Source: an uncultured Lachnospiraceae bacterium
GTDB taxonomy: Bacteria > Bacillota > Clostridia > Lachnospirales > Lachnospiraceae
Length of the DNA stretch: 33,372 nucleotides
Assembly: GCA_910578845.1 (NCBI GenBank)
Contig: CAJTSL010000042.1
Coordinates: 1-33,372 of the forward strand
Direction of reading: 5' to 3'
In this document: in pieces, positions 7,489-15,970 of the stretch
Position numbering within the stretch: position 1 is the stretch's first letter
Layout of the letters: each line of letters starts with the position of its first letter
Notes under the pieces: model-generated
Told to the model about the DNA's origin: nothing
Database searches by the model: none
Seen by the model: the letters and a program-made list of their open reading frames with translations, nothing else
Position numbers and translations under genes: made by a program

Positions 7489-8418
7489 TCATGTAAAACT
7501 AATAATCTCTTCTTTCGGCTTCTTGGTCTGCTCCACGCTGACCGCGTGTAGAACCGGTCCCTCACCGCCATAATCCGCAAAATATTCCTTCGTTACTTTC
7601 GCAGTTACCTTAACCCATTGTTTGTCCGTCAGTGTATCCGTTTGGTCATATTCACAGGCAAACCCAAGGAATGCCATATCATCCGCACAACATGTCATTG
7701 CCATTCTGCCCGGTACGAAATACCCTTTCGGAAAGTTCTTCGGCACTAGCACCATCGCCGTAAACTGTATCGTCTTCCCTTCATACCGCCCAATATGATC
7801 CAAAGAATCCAGATACCAGATCCCGTATCCTTCATTATCGAGGACGATGACCGGCGCCGATAAATCATACGGCAGATCATCTTCCATAATCTCATTGACC
7901 TCTCCGTTCGCATCTTCAAATACAATTTCCGCTTTCGGGTTGATGGCTTTGACATTCCTCTTATAACTGCTCAAATCTTCCACGTTATCACAGCGATTGA
8001 AGATGATCAGCTCCGACTTGCGCAACATCTCTGCAAGCAAGGATTTCATATTCGTAAAATACATCGGAAACGTAGAAGCGTCAATTGTCGTGACCTGTTG
8101 TTCGATCTTCCAATGCCATGGCAGCTTCATATTCTTATAATTCCACATGCCATTGTACTCTATCACGATACGCTCCGGCTTATGCTTTTTCTCTAATTCT
8201 ATCAAGTGTGCGGAGTTAAAATCCGCTTCTTCCTCAATTACTTCTATCACCGTATTGCTTTGGCAAAGCATATCTTCATCGTATTCATTTTCACCTTCTT
8301 CACATAGAAGAAGCAAGGTCTTGCCCCTGACCTGAAAATATGGCTGTGCCAACGTATAAGCAATAAATTCCGTTTTCCCGCTTTCTAAAAAGCCATTGAT
8401 GACATATACCGGCTTCAT
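7489..8418 (-). CDS. G3E/CobW-like GTPase fused to a YcgQ/TIGR03943-like domain
   Basis: A 309-residue protein. The N-terminal ~180 residues are a G3E-type GTPase: P-loop GFLESGKT (9-16), IEYNG (86-90) in place of the usual Walker B EPSG, and NRCD (141-144) for base recognition. It lacks the GCICC metal-binding motif of classical COG0523 proteins. The last ~105 residues resemble the C-terminal domain of YcgQ/DUF1980 proteins: GKTIQFTAMVLVPKNFPKG, then GRMAMTCCADDMAFLGF and WVKVTAKV. That domain is usually found with YcgR permeases, which are thought to act in metal homeostasis. It lies 18 bases after the His-rich G3E gene, so the two are probably co-transcribed and may work together. A Shine-Dalgarno AGGGAGTG lies eight bases before the ATG. 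Confidence 0.8.
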   Translation of the reverse strand: MKPVYVINGFLESGKTEFIAYTLAQPYFQVRGKTLLLLCEEGENEYDEDMLCQSNTVIEVIEEEADFNSAHLIELEKKHKPERIVIEYNGMWNYKNMKLPWHWKIEQQVTTIDASTFPMYFTNMKSLLAEMLRKSELIIFNRCDNVEDLSSYKRNVKAINPKAEIVFEDANGEVNEIMEDDLPYDLSAPVIVLDNEGYGIWYLDSLDHIGRYEGKTIQFTAMVLVPKNFPKGYFVPGRMAMTCCADDMAFLGFACEYDQTDTLTDKQWVKVTAKVTKEYFADYGGEGPVLHAVSVEQTKKPKEEIISFT

Positions 8419-8436
8419 AACATAATCACTCCCTGT

Positions 8437-9627
8437 TTATTTTCGAAATAACACGGCAAGATTTTCCTCATGCAGCTTAGATCCTATCACACAAATTTTG
8501 CCAGTTACATCCGGCTTACCGGATCTGATGTCACGTTCTCCCGGAACATAATCGAAATAAACCCATGTCCCATCCCCCGCCGGTACCATGCCTTTGGCAC
8601 GCAACACGATTCCATACTTTTCTTCCTGTTCTAATTCCTCTAAGCAACGCGTTATCTCATCCTGCGTGTATGAAGCTGGCGTCTCAATCCCCCAACTGGT
8701 GAAAACTTCATCCGCATGGTGATGATGTCCCTCATGGCTATGATGATGCCCGTGGCACTCTTCACCTTCCTCATGATGATGATGACCATGGCATGCTTCA
8801 CCCTCCTCATGGTGGTGGTGATGACCGCAGCATTCTTCACCTTCCCCATGGTGATGATGACCGCAGCATTCTTCGCCTTCCCCATGGTGGTGATGATGAC
8901 CATGGCATGCTTCGCCTTCCTCATGATGGTGGTGATGACCGCAGCATTCTTCGCCTTCCCCATGATGATGGTGATGCTCATGTGCTTCATGATGCGCCAC
9001 GACCTCTTTCATCAGTTCCGCTTCCAGATCCTTAGCTCCCTCAATTGTCTCTAAAATGTCTCCGCCCTCTAACGCACCCCACGGCGTGGTGATAATCGTT
9101 GCTTTCTCATTATGCTCCCGTAACATGGCAACGCATCCAGAAACCTTTTCTTCGCTAAGCTGGTCCGTACGGCTTAAAATAATTGTCCCTGCATATGCAA
9201 TCTGATTGATAAAAAATTCTCCGAAATTCTTCATGTACATTTTGCATTTACACGCGTCCACAACGACAACGGCACTATTTAAGATGACCTCCTCATCCTG
9301 CATGGCTCCCTGGACAGCTTTCATGACATCGGAGAGTTTGCCGACACCGGATGGCTCAATCAAAACCCGCTCCGGTGTATAAGTCGATAATACTTCCTTC
9401 AGGGAAGCCGCAAAATCACCAACCAACGAACAACAGATACACCCGGAATTCATTTCTTTGATTTCGATTCCAGCCTCTTTTAAGAAACCGCCGTCAATAC
9501 CGATTTCCCCAAATTCATTTTCTATCAGGACAACTTTCGTATCCGCCAAAGCTTCTTTTAACAGCTTCTTTATCAATGTCGTCTTACCTGCGCCCAGAAA
9601 ACCGGACACAATATCAATTTTCGTCAT
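8437..9627 (-). CDS. G3E/CobW GTPase (COG0523) with His/Cys-rich metal-binding repeats
   Basis: A 396-residue protein. P-loop GFLGAGKTT is at 9-17, the metal-binding GCICC at 62-66, EPSG at 91-94 and SRTD at 152-155. A low-complexity segment at ~212-304 is built from 12-13-residue units of the type HHHHHGEGEECCG and HHHHHEEGEACHG. The C-terminal CobW_C domain follows (residues ~310-396, with YGIVLRAKGMVP and VIGSKLHEE). COG0523 GTPases of this build are metallochaperones or metal-insertion proteins; the His-rich segment favours zinc, nickel or cobalt binding. The metal cannot be named from this neighbourhood. A promoter and a leader palindrome lie upstream. Confidence 0.9.
   Translation of the reverse strand: MTKIDIVSGFLGAGKTTLIKKLLKEALADTKVVLIENEFGEIGIDGGFLKEAGIEIKEMNSGCICCSLVGDFAASLKEVLSTYTPERVLIEPSGVGKLSDVMKAVQGAMQDEEVILNSAVVVVDACKCKMYMKNFGEFFINQIAYAGTIILSRTDQLSEEKVSGCVAMLREHNEKATIITTPWGALEGGDILETIEGAKDLEAELMKEVVAHHEAHEHHHHHGEGEECCGHHHHHEEGEACHGHHHHHGEGEECCGHHHHGEGEECCGHHHHHEEGEACHGHHHHEEGEECHGHHHSHEGHHHHADEVFTSWGIETPASYTQDEITRCLEELEQEEKYGIVLRAKGMVPAGDGTWVYFDYVPGERDIRSGKPDVTGKICVIGSKLHEENLAVLFRK
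8716..8976 (-). repeat. In-frame minisatellite coding for His/Cys-rich metal-binding units
   Basis: Six consecutive units of 36 or 39 bp plus a degenerate seventh, coding for residues 218-304 of the G3E GTPase. Two unit types alternate: one with GEGEECCG and one with EEGEACHG or EEGEECHG, each headed by four or five His. Unit lengths differ by whole codons, so the frame is kept. Confidence 0.9.
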
Positions 9628-9662
9628 TTTAACCGCCTATCCTTTCTATCCTTTTCTCTATT

Positions 9663-9705
9663 TAGGTGATTGCGAAACTAAGTTTTGAAAGCCGTTCGCA
9701 ATTAC
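9663..9705 (-). promoter_or_regulatory. Leader palindrome shared with the hemerythrin gene
   Basis: An inverted repeat with arms ATTGCGAA (9669-9676) and TTCGCAAT (9695-9702), extended by GTG/TAC. The 15-base stretch TAGGTGATTGCGAAA (9663-9677) occurs again at 33210-33224. Both copies start 35-36 bases before the start codon of a minus-strand metal-protein gene. It could be an operator or a leader hairpin. Confidence 0.55.
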
Positions 9706-9758
9706 TTATTTTTATTGGGATTTCCGCTGTTGTACTTATGATATAACAGCCACATCCT

Positions 9759-9787
9759 ATTTTGCGCTTATTTTTGCAATCTGTCAA
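9759..9787 (-). promoter_or_regulatory. Putative sigma-A promoter of the G3E GTPase pair
   Basis: Minus strand TTGACA (9782-9787), 17-bp spacer, CAAAAT (9759-9764). The -35 directly follows the stop codon of the upstream ABC permease gene. The -10 matches 4 of 6 consensus positions. Confidence 0.5.
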
Positions 9788-10588
9788 CTAATCCAGGTTC
9801 AATTTCCGATCCATCACATACCATGTCAGGATATAGAAAATGACGCAATAAACCAAACTGGATATTAATGTGAATTCCCAAGAGGTCGTGAAAATGTATC
9901 CCGAATAAGAATAGTTTGCCGCCCTCATTCCCAGTTCCAGAATCAGGTAGTATAATATTGAGAACATCTTTTGGACAAAGTAAATTGCATAATAAAAACC
10001 GAATGCCGACAAAATCTTATGGTTAGACGCCAACTGCCCGAGTGAGATGCATGCTGAAATCTTCAATATACGGGCGCCGAGCGCAAAAAAGGAAGCAACG
10101 AATGTCATCACGATCCCAAAGACACCAATCTTGTCATTATAGCCGTTCACCACATCCACATAAAACTCAAATCCCTCCGTCATTGCTTCCATAAACTGTG
10201 CCTGTGTAGAAAGCAGGAAGAAAAAGGAGAAATAAACCAAAACAGCATTCATCAGCACCCATGCCATGCTAGTAAGCGCTTTGGCGACAATAATATGGTG
10301 CTTGTCAACCGGAAGCGTATGCAAGAGATATCCTTCGTCTCCATACACGGATGTATAAAACCGATAAATCAAATAAATGACGCTGCCGACAGCAACGACG
10401 AACATGCTGAGCAGATAGGTCATCATCACGATGATCCCTGTCATAATGACCAGATTACTATTCGAATCAAAAAAGGACATCTGTACCGTACAGTACGCTA
10501 AGATCGTCATTAATACAATAAATAAATTCAATGGGACAAGCAGTTTCCATGTTGCTTTCCATTCATATTTCATTAACTTCCCTAACAT
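9788..10588 (-). CDS. ABC-2 type transporter permease
   Basis: A 266-residue membrane protein with about six hydrophobic helices. It opens with MLGKLMKYEWKATWKLLVPL, typical of clostridial ABC-2 permeases, and has a short cytoplasmic loop YGDEGYLLHTLPVDKHHIIVAK after the second helix pair, a common family feature. It pairs with the ATPase gene, whose end it overlaps by seven bases. The exported substrate is unknown; related two-gene exporters handle antibiotics or lipids. Confidence 0.85.
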   Translation of the reverse strand: MLGKLMKYEWKATWKLLVPLNLFIVLMTILAYCTVQMSFFDSNSNLVIMTGIIVMMTYLLSMFVVAVGSVIYLIYRFYTSVYGDEGYLLHTLPVDKHHIIVAKALTSMAWVLMNAVLVYFSFFFLLSTQAQFMEAMTEGFEFYVDVVNGYNDKIGVFGIVMTFVASFFALGARILKISACISLGQLASNHKILSAFGFYYAIYFVQKMFSILYYLILELGMRAANYSYSGYIFTTSWEFTLISSLVYCVIFYILTWYVMDRKLNLD

Positions 10589-11307
10589 GCGAACACCTCC
10601 CTGAAGAAGCGGTCGATGGACTTGCCTTCCCTCTGCCTGATCTGCTCGGCATCCGCCTGTAAGATAATATTGCCATATTTGATGAATACGACTTCATCCA
10701 GAATGCCCTCTACATCAGAGATCAAATGTGTCGATAACAAAACAGTCGCATTCCTATTATAATTACTGACAATTGTATGCAGAATATAATCTCTTGATGC
10801 CGGGTCTACGCCCGCAATCGGTTCATCTAAGATATAAAGATCAGCATCCCTGCTCATGACCAGAATAAGCTGTACCTTCTCTTTCGTTCCTTTCGAGAGG
10901 TTTTTGAGCCTTTCATTCGGCGGGATCTGTAGCCTATGCAACATATCAAATGCTTTCTCCACCTTGAAATCCGGATAAAAATCCTGGAAATACTGTACCA
11001 TCTCCATGACTTTCATGCCAGGATGCAAATACGTTCTCTCCGGCAAGTAAGAAATCCGGTATTTCGACCCGATGCCAGGGCGTTCACCTGCAATGAGGAT
11101 ATCTCCTGCGGTTGGCCTAAGCAGCCCGTTCATAATCTTAATAAGCGTTGTCTTCCCACTCCCATTAGGGCCAAGAAGACCCACTATTTTACCACGCTCC
11201 AGATTCAGGAAAATCTGATTCAGCGCAAGTTTTCCGCCATATGTCTTCGTTAAGCCCATGCATTGTACGATTGGCGCCATCTCTATCACCGTATTCCTTT
11301 CTTCCAT
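10582..11307 (-). CDS. ABC transporter ATP-binding protein (YtrB-like)
   Basis: A 241-residue ABC ATPase: Walker A GPNGSGKTT, an unusual signature LSKGTKEKVQLILVMS (LSKGT instead of LSGGQ, as in the YtrB/BcrA-type branch), Walker B LYILDEPIAGVD, and switch LSTHLISDVE. The frame is open upstream into the epimerase gene, but that part has no domain homology. AGGG eight bases before the ATG at 11307 and the alignment of the first strand support this start; the ATG at 11280 is also possible. It forms a two-gene exporter with the downstream permease. Confidence 0.9.
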   Translation of the reverse strand: MEERNTVIEMAPIVQCMGLTKTYGGKLALNQIFLNLERGKIVGLLGPNGSGKTTLIKIMNGLLRPTAGDILIAGERPGIGSKYRISYLPERTYLHPGMKVMEMVQYFQDFYPDFKVEKAFDMLHRLQIPPNERLKNLSKGTKEKVQLILVMSRDADLYILDEPIAGVDPASRDYILHTIVSNYNRNATVLLSTHLISDVEGILDEVVFIKYGNIILQADAEQIRQREGKSIDRFFREVFAC

Positions 11308-11327
11308 TCGAAAATCCCTGTCTTGCT

Positions 11328-12200
11328 CTATACCTGTACCCGGTATGAAGCTTCGAAAACGTCTCGAGCCTCTAAGCGCTGCCCCCATGCGCGCTCTTCC
11401 CATGTCCCTTCAAAATCTATGGCATCGCATCTGCCATACCACGGTTCAATGCAGATGAAAGGCGCTTCTTTTCCCGGAGGAGACCATATGCCGACAATCG
11501 GCGCATCAAAATCTACTGTCACATATGCGGTTCCGTCCGGCTTCACCAGAGAAACCTGATGTACCTGGTCATCTTCTATGACAAACGTATCAATATCAAA
11601 TAGATTCTTTGTAATCCACATGCATCCATCTTCTAACGGGCACTCTATTTTCTTGCCACTCATCAAGCCATTCTGGACGCCTCCTGATAAGAAGCTTTCT
11701 TTTCTGTCAAGCCGTATCCGGTAATCTGCCTGTTTTGCGCCATCTGTGATCGGACAACGGAATGCCGGATGCCCGCCTATAGAAAAATGCATTGTCTGAT
11801 CAGAAGGATTCTCTACCTTCCACTTCACGACCAGTGTATTCTCTATTAACTCATAACCAATCTCCAGCAGAAACTCATAAGGATATTTCGCCAATGTTTC
11901 TTCCGTAGAAGTTAAGGCAAACCATATCTCGCGGTTCGTCTGGCTCTTTAGCTTAAATTCCATATCCCTTGCGAAACCATGCTGCCCCATCGGGTATTGC
12001 CGCCCATTATGCAAAAAGGCGCCGCCCTTCAAGCTACCTACAAGCGGGAATAGAATTGGCGAAGTACGCTTCCAATAAAGCGGGTTCCCTTCCCACATAA
12101 ACTCTTCCCCTGTGTCAGTCTTTTTCAAAGATTTCAGTTCCGCCCCCATACTGTCTACCTGAATCGTCAGTTTATCGTTCCCGATTTGGAATAGTGCCAT
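11328..12200 (-). CDS. Aldose 1-epimerase family protein (GalM/LacX-like)
   Basis: A 290-residue protein of the galactose mutarotase-like fold. It shows the LacX-type segments GAELKSLKK, FMWEGNPLYWKRTSPILFP, GQHGFARD (with the conserved His), FSIGGHPAFRCP (second conserved His) and a C-terminal FICIEPWYGRCD carrying the conserved Glu. Family members interconvert alpha and beta anomers of aldoses. It is not near sugar-use genes here, so the sugar is unknown. Its 3' end is 20 bases from the start of the ABC ATPase gene, so co-transcription is possible. A candidate promoter lies about 95 bases upstream. Confidence 0.85.
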   Translation of the reverse strand: MALFQIGNDKLTIQVDSMGAELKSLKKTDTGEEFMWEGNPLYWKRTSPILFPLVGSLKGGAFLHNGRQYPMGQHGFARDMEFKLKSQTNREIWFALTSTEETLAKYPYEFLLEIGYELIENTLVVKWKVENPSDQTMHFSIGGHPAFRCPITDGAKQADYRIRLDRKESFLSGGVQNGLMSGKKIECPLEDGCMWITKNLFDIDTFVIEDDQVHQVSLVKPDGTAYVTVDFDAPIVGIWSPPGKEAPFICIEPWYGRCDAIDFEGTWEERAWGQRLEARDVFEASYRVQV

Positions 12201-12292
12201 AGTAGTCTCCTATCTTATCATATTTTCTTATCGTATCGCCCTGCAAAAATTGCCTTATAAGCCTCGCCATGCAGACTGGCATATCTATGTTT

Positions 12293-12321
12293 ATTATATA
12301 TCAAAATAATGACTTTTGAAA
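12293..12321 (-). promoter_or_regulatory. Putative promoter of the epimerase gene
   Basis: Minus strand TTTCAA (12316-12321), 17-bp spacer, perfect -10 TATAAT (12293-12298). The -35 is weak (3 of 6). Confidence 0.45.
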
Positions 12322-12338
12322 GGGGCGTTCTCTAAAAT

Positions 12339-12375
12339 ATAAAAAAGCATATCGCTCAGCTTTCGCATTTGCTTT
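12339..12375 (-). terminator. Possible terminator after the CotH-family gene
   Basis: On the minus strand AAAGCAAAT pairs with ATATGCTTT (one mismatch), followed by a T run and TATATTTT. It lies 39 bases after the stop of the CotH gene. The stem is short and AT-rich, so the call is weak. Confidence 0.4.
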
Positions 12376-12413
12376 ACGCTTTCTATCATCTAATGCTATG
12401 TAAGCATGATTTA

Positions 12414-14420
12414 TCATCCAATCTTTTCAAAGATTGCCTTTATGTTAAGCCCTGATTCCGTCAAAGGCACTTCTATGCTCTCTTCCTCATAGGATCGCTG
12501 ATCGGTATAGGAATTGCCGGCACAAGACACCGCGCCATCACTGGTTTCTCCCGTAGGGACACTGCTCTCCCATCTGACGAAGCGATACCCTTCCCTGGGA
12601 TATGCCGTCAATGTAATAGGGAAATCCGTATAGTATTCTCCGCTCCATGTCCTCTCATTCCCAAAGGTAAGTGCCGCAGTATTGACCATCACATTACCTG
12701 CTGTAGCGTCATTGATCTCTATTTCTACCGGGACAAGGCTTCCCACCAACCCAAAATCTTCTTTCAAATATTGCACAATATGCGCTCTTCGGTTATCAAA
12801 AAATATCTGTATATCGTCTACCGCATCTATAAAATGCGTTATGTCATCCATGCCAGAGAATCTTTTCCTATGGATATCCATCGGTTCTGTCATAAATGCA
12901 AGATACTCCGTAATGATGGCATCCACATCCTGTTTCCGAAAACAAGTATTGGCAATGTCCATAAAAGAAACCACAAACTGCTTACAAAAACTATCATTGC
13001 GGCATAAATTCCGAAACATAGGACTGGCTTCCCTCGTCATTTGTATTGTGTCAACCCCAGATAATCCAGAAGAAATCCCTCCCGAATTCACATCAAACAG
13101 CATCCACCGCCATTTTCCATCTGCAAACTCTCCCGCTTGTATTTCCCGGCTCCTCCACAGTGCCTCATTTGAGCCTGGCCAGTCAGCATGCCTGGCAATA
13201 TAAATCTCGGTTGCATAATAATCTATAAAGCTCTGCATATCTATCATCTGGCAGGCGCGCTCATATTCCCCCTGGATAGAAAAATCCGCATGAGCCATAT
13301 ATGCCATCATCTCTTCGTAGAATGTATAGTCTGATTGCTCACCCTCTGCCAGTCCCTGGTTCTTTATCATGATGACATTATCGTTCCCCGCATGGTAATA
13401 ATATTCCAAAAAAGCCGCATCATATTTTTCTGTCAGCCAGTATACGCCCCAATATTCACCATCTAAGAACATAGCATACGGCACGAAATGCATCGTCGCA
13501 AAATCCCTATTACGGACCAGTTGCGCTATAATCATGTCCCGCAGCTTGGCGGTACGGTCATTCCCTCCGGCAAATAAAGTAATGGCATCCGCCATATAAC
13601 CGGAGCCAAACAGGTCAACGTAAAATCTTTCTTTATCATCATATTGTCCTCTTGCATACAGATTCATGCTTCTTGGCAATAACCCTCTAGTCGCGCCCCC
13701 TTGTATACGAATCCCACATCCCTGGTTCAGTAACAGTCTCCTGTCTGCGTCAAATAACTGGATCGTGGCAGCACGTTCCCATGAAGGCCCCCGCTGATGA
13801 TAATTCGCGTCCCACAGCCACCAATACGCACCATTCCACATATTTTGGACATTATCCATATACGCGTCATTTATGTGTCCAAGCACATAAATGCCATTGT
13901 CACGATCAAACAGATTCTCCGGCGCCGTCACAATAGAAAGGATATGCAGTCCATGATACCCAGGCTTTTCTCCATATCCCACAAAATAACTCTCTGTCTT
14001 GCTTTCACTCAAATTCCCATCTACATCAATATAAGCGGCACGGACAATCGTACACTTATCAACCGGATAATCCGGTGCCACATAGCCAAGGTCCATCGTA
14101 CTGTACAACGCAATTTCTTCTCTCATAAACCCCGCTGATACATCGGTACGCATAGAATACACATTTTCTCTCTCTGTCACATCTTCTATCAGAATAGGCT
14201 CCGTATACCTGATAGACTTCTCGTCAGGTTCCGAGCCATCCAGCGTATAGTAAATCTTCGTCCCTTTTGGCGCATATAACGCCAGCATAAATGATTCGTC
14301 GTAAAACCCGGATCCATGAGAAAATGTCAGCTCCGTATACTCCTCTTCTCCATGTAGGAGCAAAAAACCAAAGAACACTCCCAATAAAACCAAACAAGCC
14401 AAAATGCCTTTTCTACTCAT
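12414..14420 (-). CDS. CotH-family kinase-like protein with N-terminal chitobiase-type domain
   Basis: A 668-residue secreted or anchored protein. Residues 5-22 form a signal anchor. Residues ~34-147 resemble a chitobiase/hexosaminidase C-terminal-type domain (GTKIYYTLDGSEPD). The CotH domain follows: LFAGGNDRTAKLRD, then DGEYWGVYWLTEKYD (320-334) and KWRWMLFDVNSG with DVNSG at 443-447. The last ~85 residues resemble an InlB-B-repeat-like domain (ITLTAYPREGYRFVRWES). CotH of Bacillus phosphorylates spore coat proteins. The expected D-x-D-x-G metal motif reads D-V-N-S-G here, which leaves activity open. The start at 14420 follows GGCGGA; an ATG at 14435 is also possible. It is the last gene of an operon with VTC and DUF4956 proteins. 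Confidence 0.85.
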   Translation of the reverse strand: MSRKGILACLVLLGVFFGFLLLHGEEEYTELTFSHGSGFYDESFMLALYAPKGTKIYYTLDGSEPDEKSIRYTEPILIEDVTERENVYSMRTDVSAGFMREEIALYSTMDLGYVAPDYPVDKCTIVRAAYIDVDGNLSESKTESYFVGYGEKPGYHGLHILSIVTAPENLFDRDNGIYVLGHINDAYMDNVQNMWNGAYWWLWDANYHQRGPSWERAATIQLFDADRRLLLNQGCGIRIQGGATRGLLPRSMNLYARGQYDDKERFYVDLFGSGYMADAITLFAGGNDRTAKLRDMIIAQLVRNRDFATMHFVPYAMFLDGEYWGVYWLTEKYDAAFLEYYYHAGNDNVIMIKNQGLAEGEQSDYTFYEEMMAYMAHADFSIQGEYERACQMIDMQSFIDYYATEIYIARHADWPGSNEALWRSREIQAGEFADGKWRWMLFDVNSGGISSGLSGVDTIQMTREASPMFRNLCRNDSFCKQFVVSFMDIANTCFRKQDVDAIITEYLAFMTEPMDIHRKRFSGMDDITHFIDAVDDIQIFFDNRRAHIVQYLKEDFGLVGSLVPVEIEINDATAGNVMVNTAALTFGNERTWSGEYYTDFPITLTAYPREGYRFVRWESSVPTGETSDGAVSCAGNSYTDQRSYEEESIEVPLTESGLNIKAIFEKIG

Positions 14421-14445
14421 CCTATTTCCGCCCATAATCCCCATT

Positions 14446-15153
14446 CTAATAATCAAAATCAAAATACGCCCTGCGCCCTGCACAGTACTTGCTATATGCG
14501 CTCTGTTCCAAATTAAACTGCGCTAAAGCCGCAGAAATAAATCCCATCAGCTTCCCGCTATATTTTATTTCTAATATTGCGTTTTCGTAAGAGACCGGAC
14601 TATAAGAACCCCCGGTATCCCATAGGGAAAGACAGGATTCACTCGCCCTGATATTACCATCTATCGTAATACGCGTATCATACATAGGATACCGGTAAGC
14701 CATCCGCTCATATTCTATCAGGACAGCCGGTCTGTAATGTCCCTGTTGCATAATCTTATATGCTTTTAAACCAGTTCCCGCATCCTGAAAATAGCTTTTC
14801 AGCACGCCATAATGCCCTGCCATGATTTCCTTTGCATCTGATTCCTCTACAAGGATGCTTTGTTTATATTGCCATTCCCCCTGCTTTTCCTTAATCTCTA
14901 GCTTGCATAGAGAAGTTTCATTATTATAAATCCGTAGCCTTACTTTCTTCCTATGGCTTGTCCCTGCAATCTTCTCCGAAAAGTCGGTATTATTGACAGA
15001 TTCCATATAAAGGCTGCGCACAGAATAAGCGCCGTCCGCACAATATGCGTCCCGCGCAAGGAGCCGGTCTAAGCAATTCCTGATAAGCACCGCTTTTGCC
15101 ATCGGTACTATGTATTTTATTTCTTTCCTAAGAGACAATCGTTCTTCCTTCAT
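14446..15153 (-). CDS. VTC-domain polyphosphate polymerase-like protein
   Basis: A 235-residue VTC/CYTH-type tunnel-fold protein. It has the opening R-KEIKYIV, the basic strand KKVRLRIYN, the Lys/Glu strand CKLEIKEKQ, an RPAVLIEYERMAY strand, RITIDGNIR and the closing ILEIKYSG. In yeast Vtc4 the same basic strands bind ATP and polyphosphate and an acidic residue binds the metal, making inorganic polyphosphate. Its start codon overlaps the DUF4956 stop as ATGA, so translation is coupled and the ATG at 15153 is the start. The product, polyphosphate or a phosphorylated acceptor, is not shown by sequence. Confidence 0.88.
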   Translation of the reverse strand: MKEERLSLRKEIKYIVPMAKAVLIRNCLDRLLARDAYCADGAYSVRSLYMESVNNTDFSEKIAGTSHRKKVRLRIYNNETSLCKLEIKEKQGEWQYKQSILVEESDAKEIMAGHYGVLKSYFQDAGTGLKAYKIMQQGHYRPAVLIEYERMAYRYPMYDTRITIDGNIRASESCLSLWDTGGSYSPVSYENAILEIKYSGKLMGFISAALAQFNLEQSAYSKYCAGRRAYFDFDY

Positions 15154-15824
15154 CCTATCATTTCCCCAGATTCCGAAACCCAATTCACGCTCTCCACACC
15201 ACGTACTGTCACAAGCTCATCCAACACAGCAAGGTCTAATTCCCCTTTGGTCTTAATTTCCAAGATCAGCTCTTCATGCGTAGCATCTTTATTCGCCGTT
15301 CTTATCCTCTGGCTGACGGCAAACCGTTTTAGCTTCTCCTGGAACCCTTCTCTGTCAATTGCTTCCCCATTGCCCATGACGACCAACAGATAACGGTTCC
15401 ATATCCCCGGCGTTTTACTTGCGAGAATCAGTATAATGGCTATGAATAATACGGAAGTGAACGACAGGCGATAATTCTGGGAACTAGTACATAACCCTTG
15501 TGCCATTGCCCAGAATATAAAAACCGTATCGCGGCTATCCTTGACCGCTGTCCGGAACCGGACAATGGACAGCGCTCCGACCATGCCCAAAGAAACGGCT
15601 ATGTTGCTGCTAATCATCAGCATGACGATCACAGTGATCAACAAGATCGCCACAAGTGACCAGTTAAACTTCCGGTTGTATACGACCTTCTCCGATGTGA
15701 CATAATAGGTAAAATAAATGACCATTCCCGCGAGCAGACCGCACAATAAGATTACAAAAGTCCGCTTCACTCCATAATTCGTACTGTTTGTGTAAAAATA
15801 GCTGAGCACTTCCTCTTTTGTCAT
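15150..15824 (-). CDS. DUF4956 membrane protein
   Basis: A 224-residue protein with about four membrane helices (21-42, 55-72, 74-90, 121-136) and a cytoplasmic C-terminal domain of ~80 residues with a ferredoxin-like pattern (ELILEIKTKGELDLAVLDELVTVRGVESVNWV). The family signature is GALSIVRFRTAVKDSRDT at 83-100, followed by FWAMAQG. The gene is first in the DUF4956-VTC-CotH operon, a combination repeatedly found in bacteria. A channel or translocation role for the VTC product is inference. GGAGGG lies seven bases before the ATG. Confidence 0.88.
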   Translation of the reverse strand: MTKEEVLSYFYTNSTNYGVKRTFVILLCGLLAGMVIYFTYYVTSEKVVYNRKFNWSLVAILLITVIVMLMISSNIAVSLGMVGALSIVRFRTAVKDSRDTVFIFWAMAQGLCTSSQNYRLSFTSVLFIAIILILASKTPGIWNRYLLVVMGNGEAIDREGFQEKLKRFAVSQRIRTANKDATHEELILEIKTKGELDLAVLDELVTVRGVESVNWVSESGEMIG

Positions 15825-15970
15825 CCGATATCCCTCCTGCGTTTCGGCTATGCTTTCCTAATGGAAAACATCATATCTATTTCCAAAGATACGCTTTCTT
15901 CCATCAATTTGCATTTCTTATCATACGCTATAAGCTACTATAACATCTCAAAAATGTTTTTTCAAGAAAA

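Noticed and set aside
8716..8976. CRISPR array
   Set aside because: The repeats are contiguous coding units without spacers and are translated in-frame as part of a GTPase.
8716..9054. Plus-strand Met-rich frames opposite the His-repeat region
   Set aside because: They are the reverse complement of His/Cys repeat codons in a clear G3E GTPase; the Met and Asp-His-Gly content is an artefact of the repeat.
9663..9705. Zur or Fur box upstream of the G3E gene
   Set aside because: The palindrome does not resemble the Firmicutes Zur (TCGTAATnATTACGA) or Fur (TGATAATnATTATCA) boxes, and the arms are 18 bases apart.
11308..11403. Upstream extension of the ABC ATPase into the epimerase gene
   Set aside because: The added residues overlap the epimerase coding end in another frame and are not ATPase-like; the ATG at 11307 has a Shine-Dalgarno.
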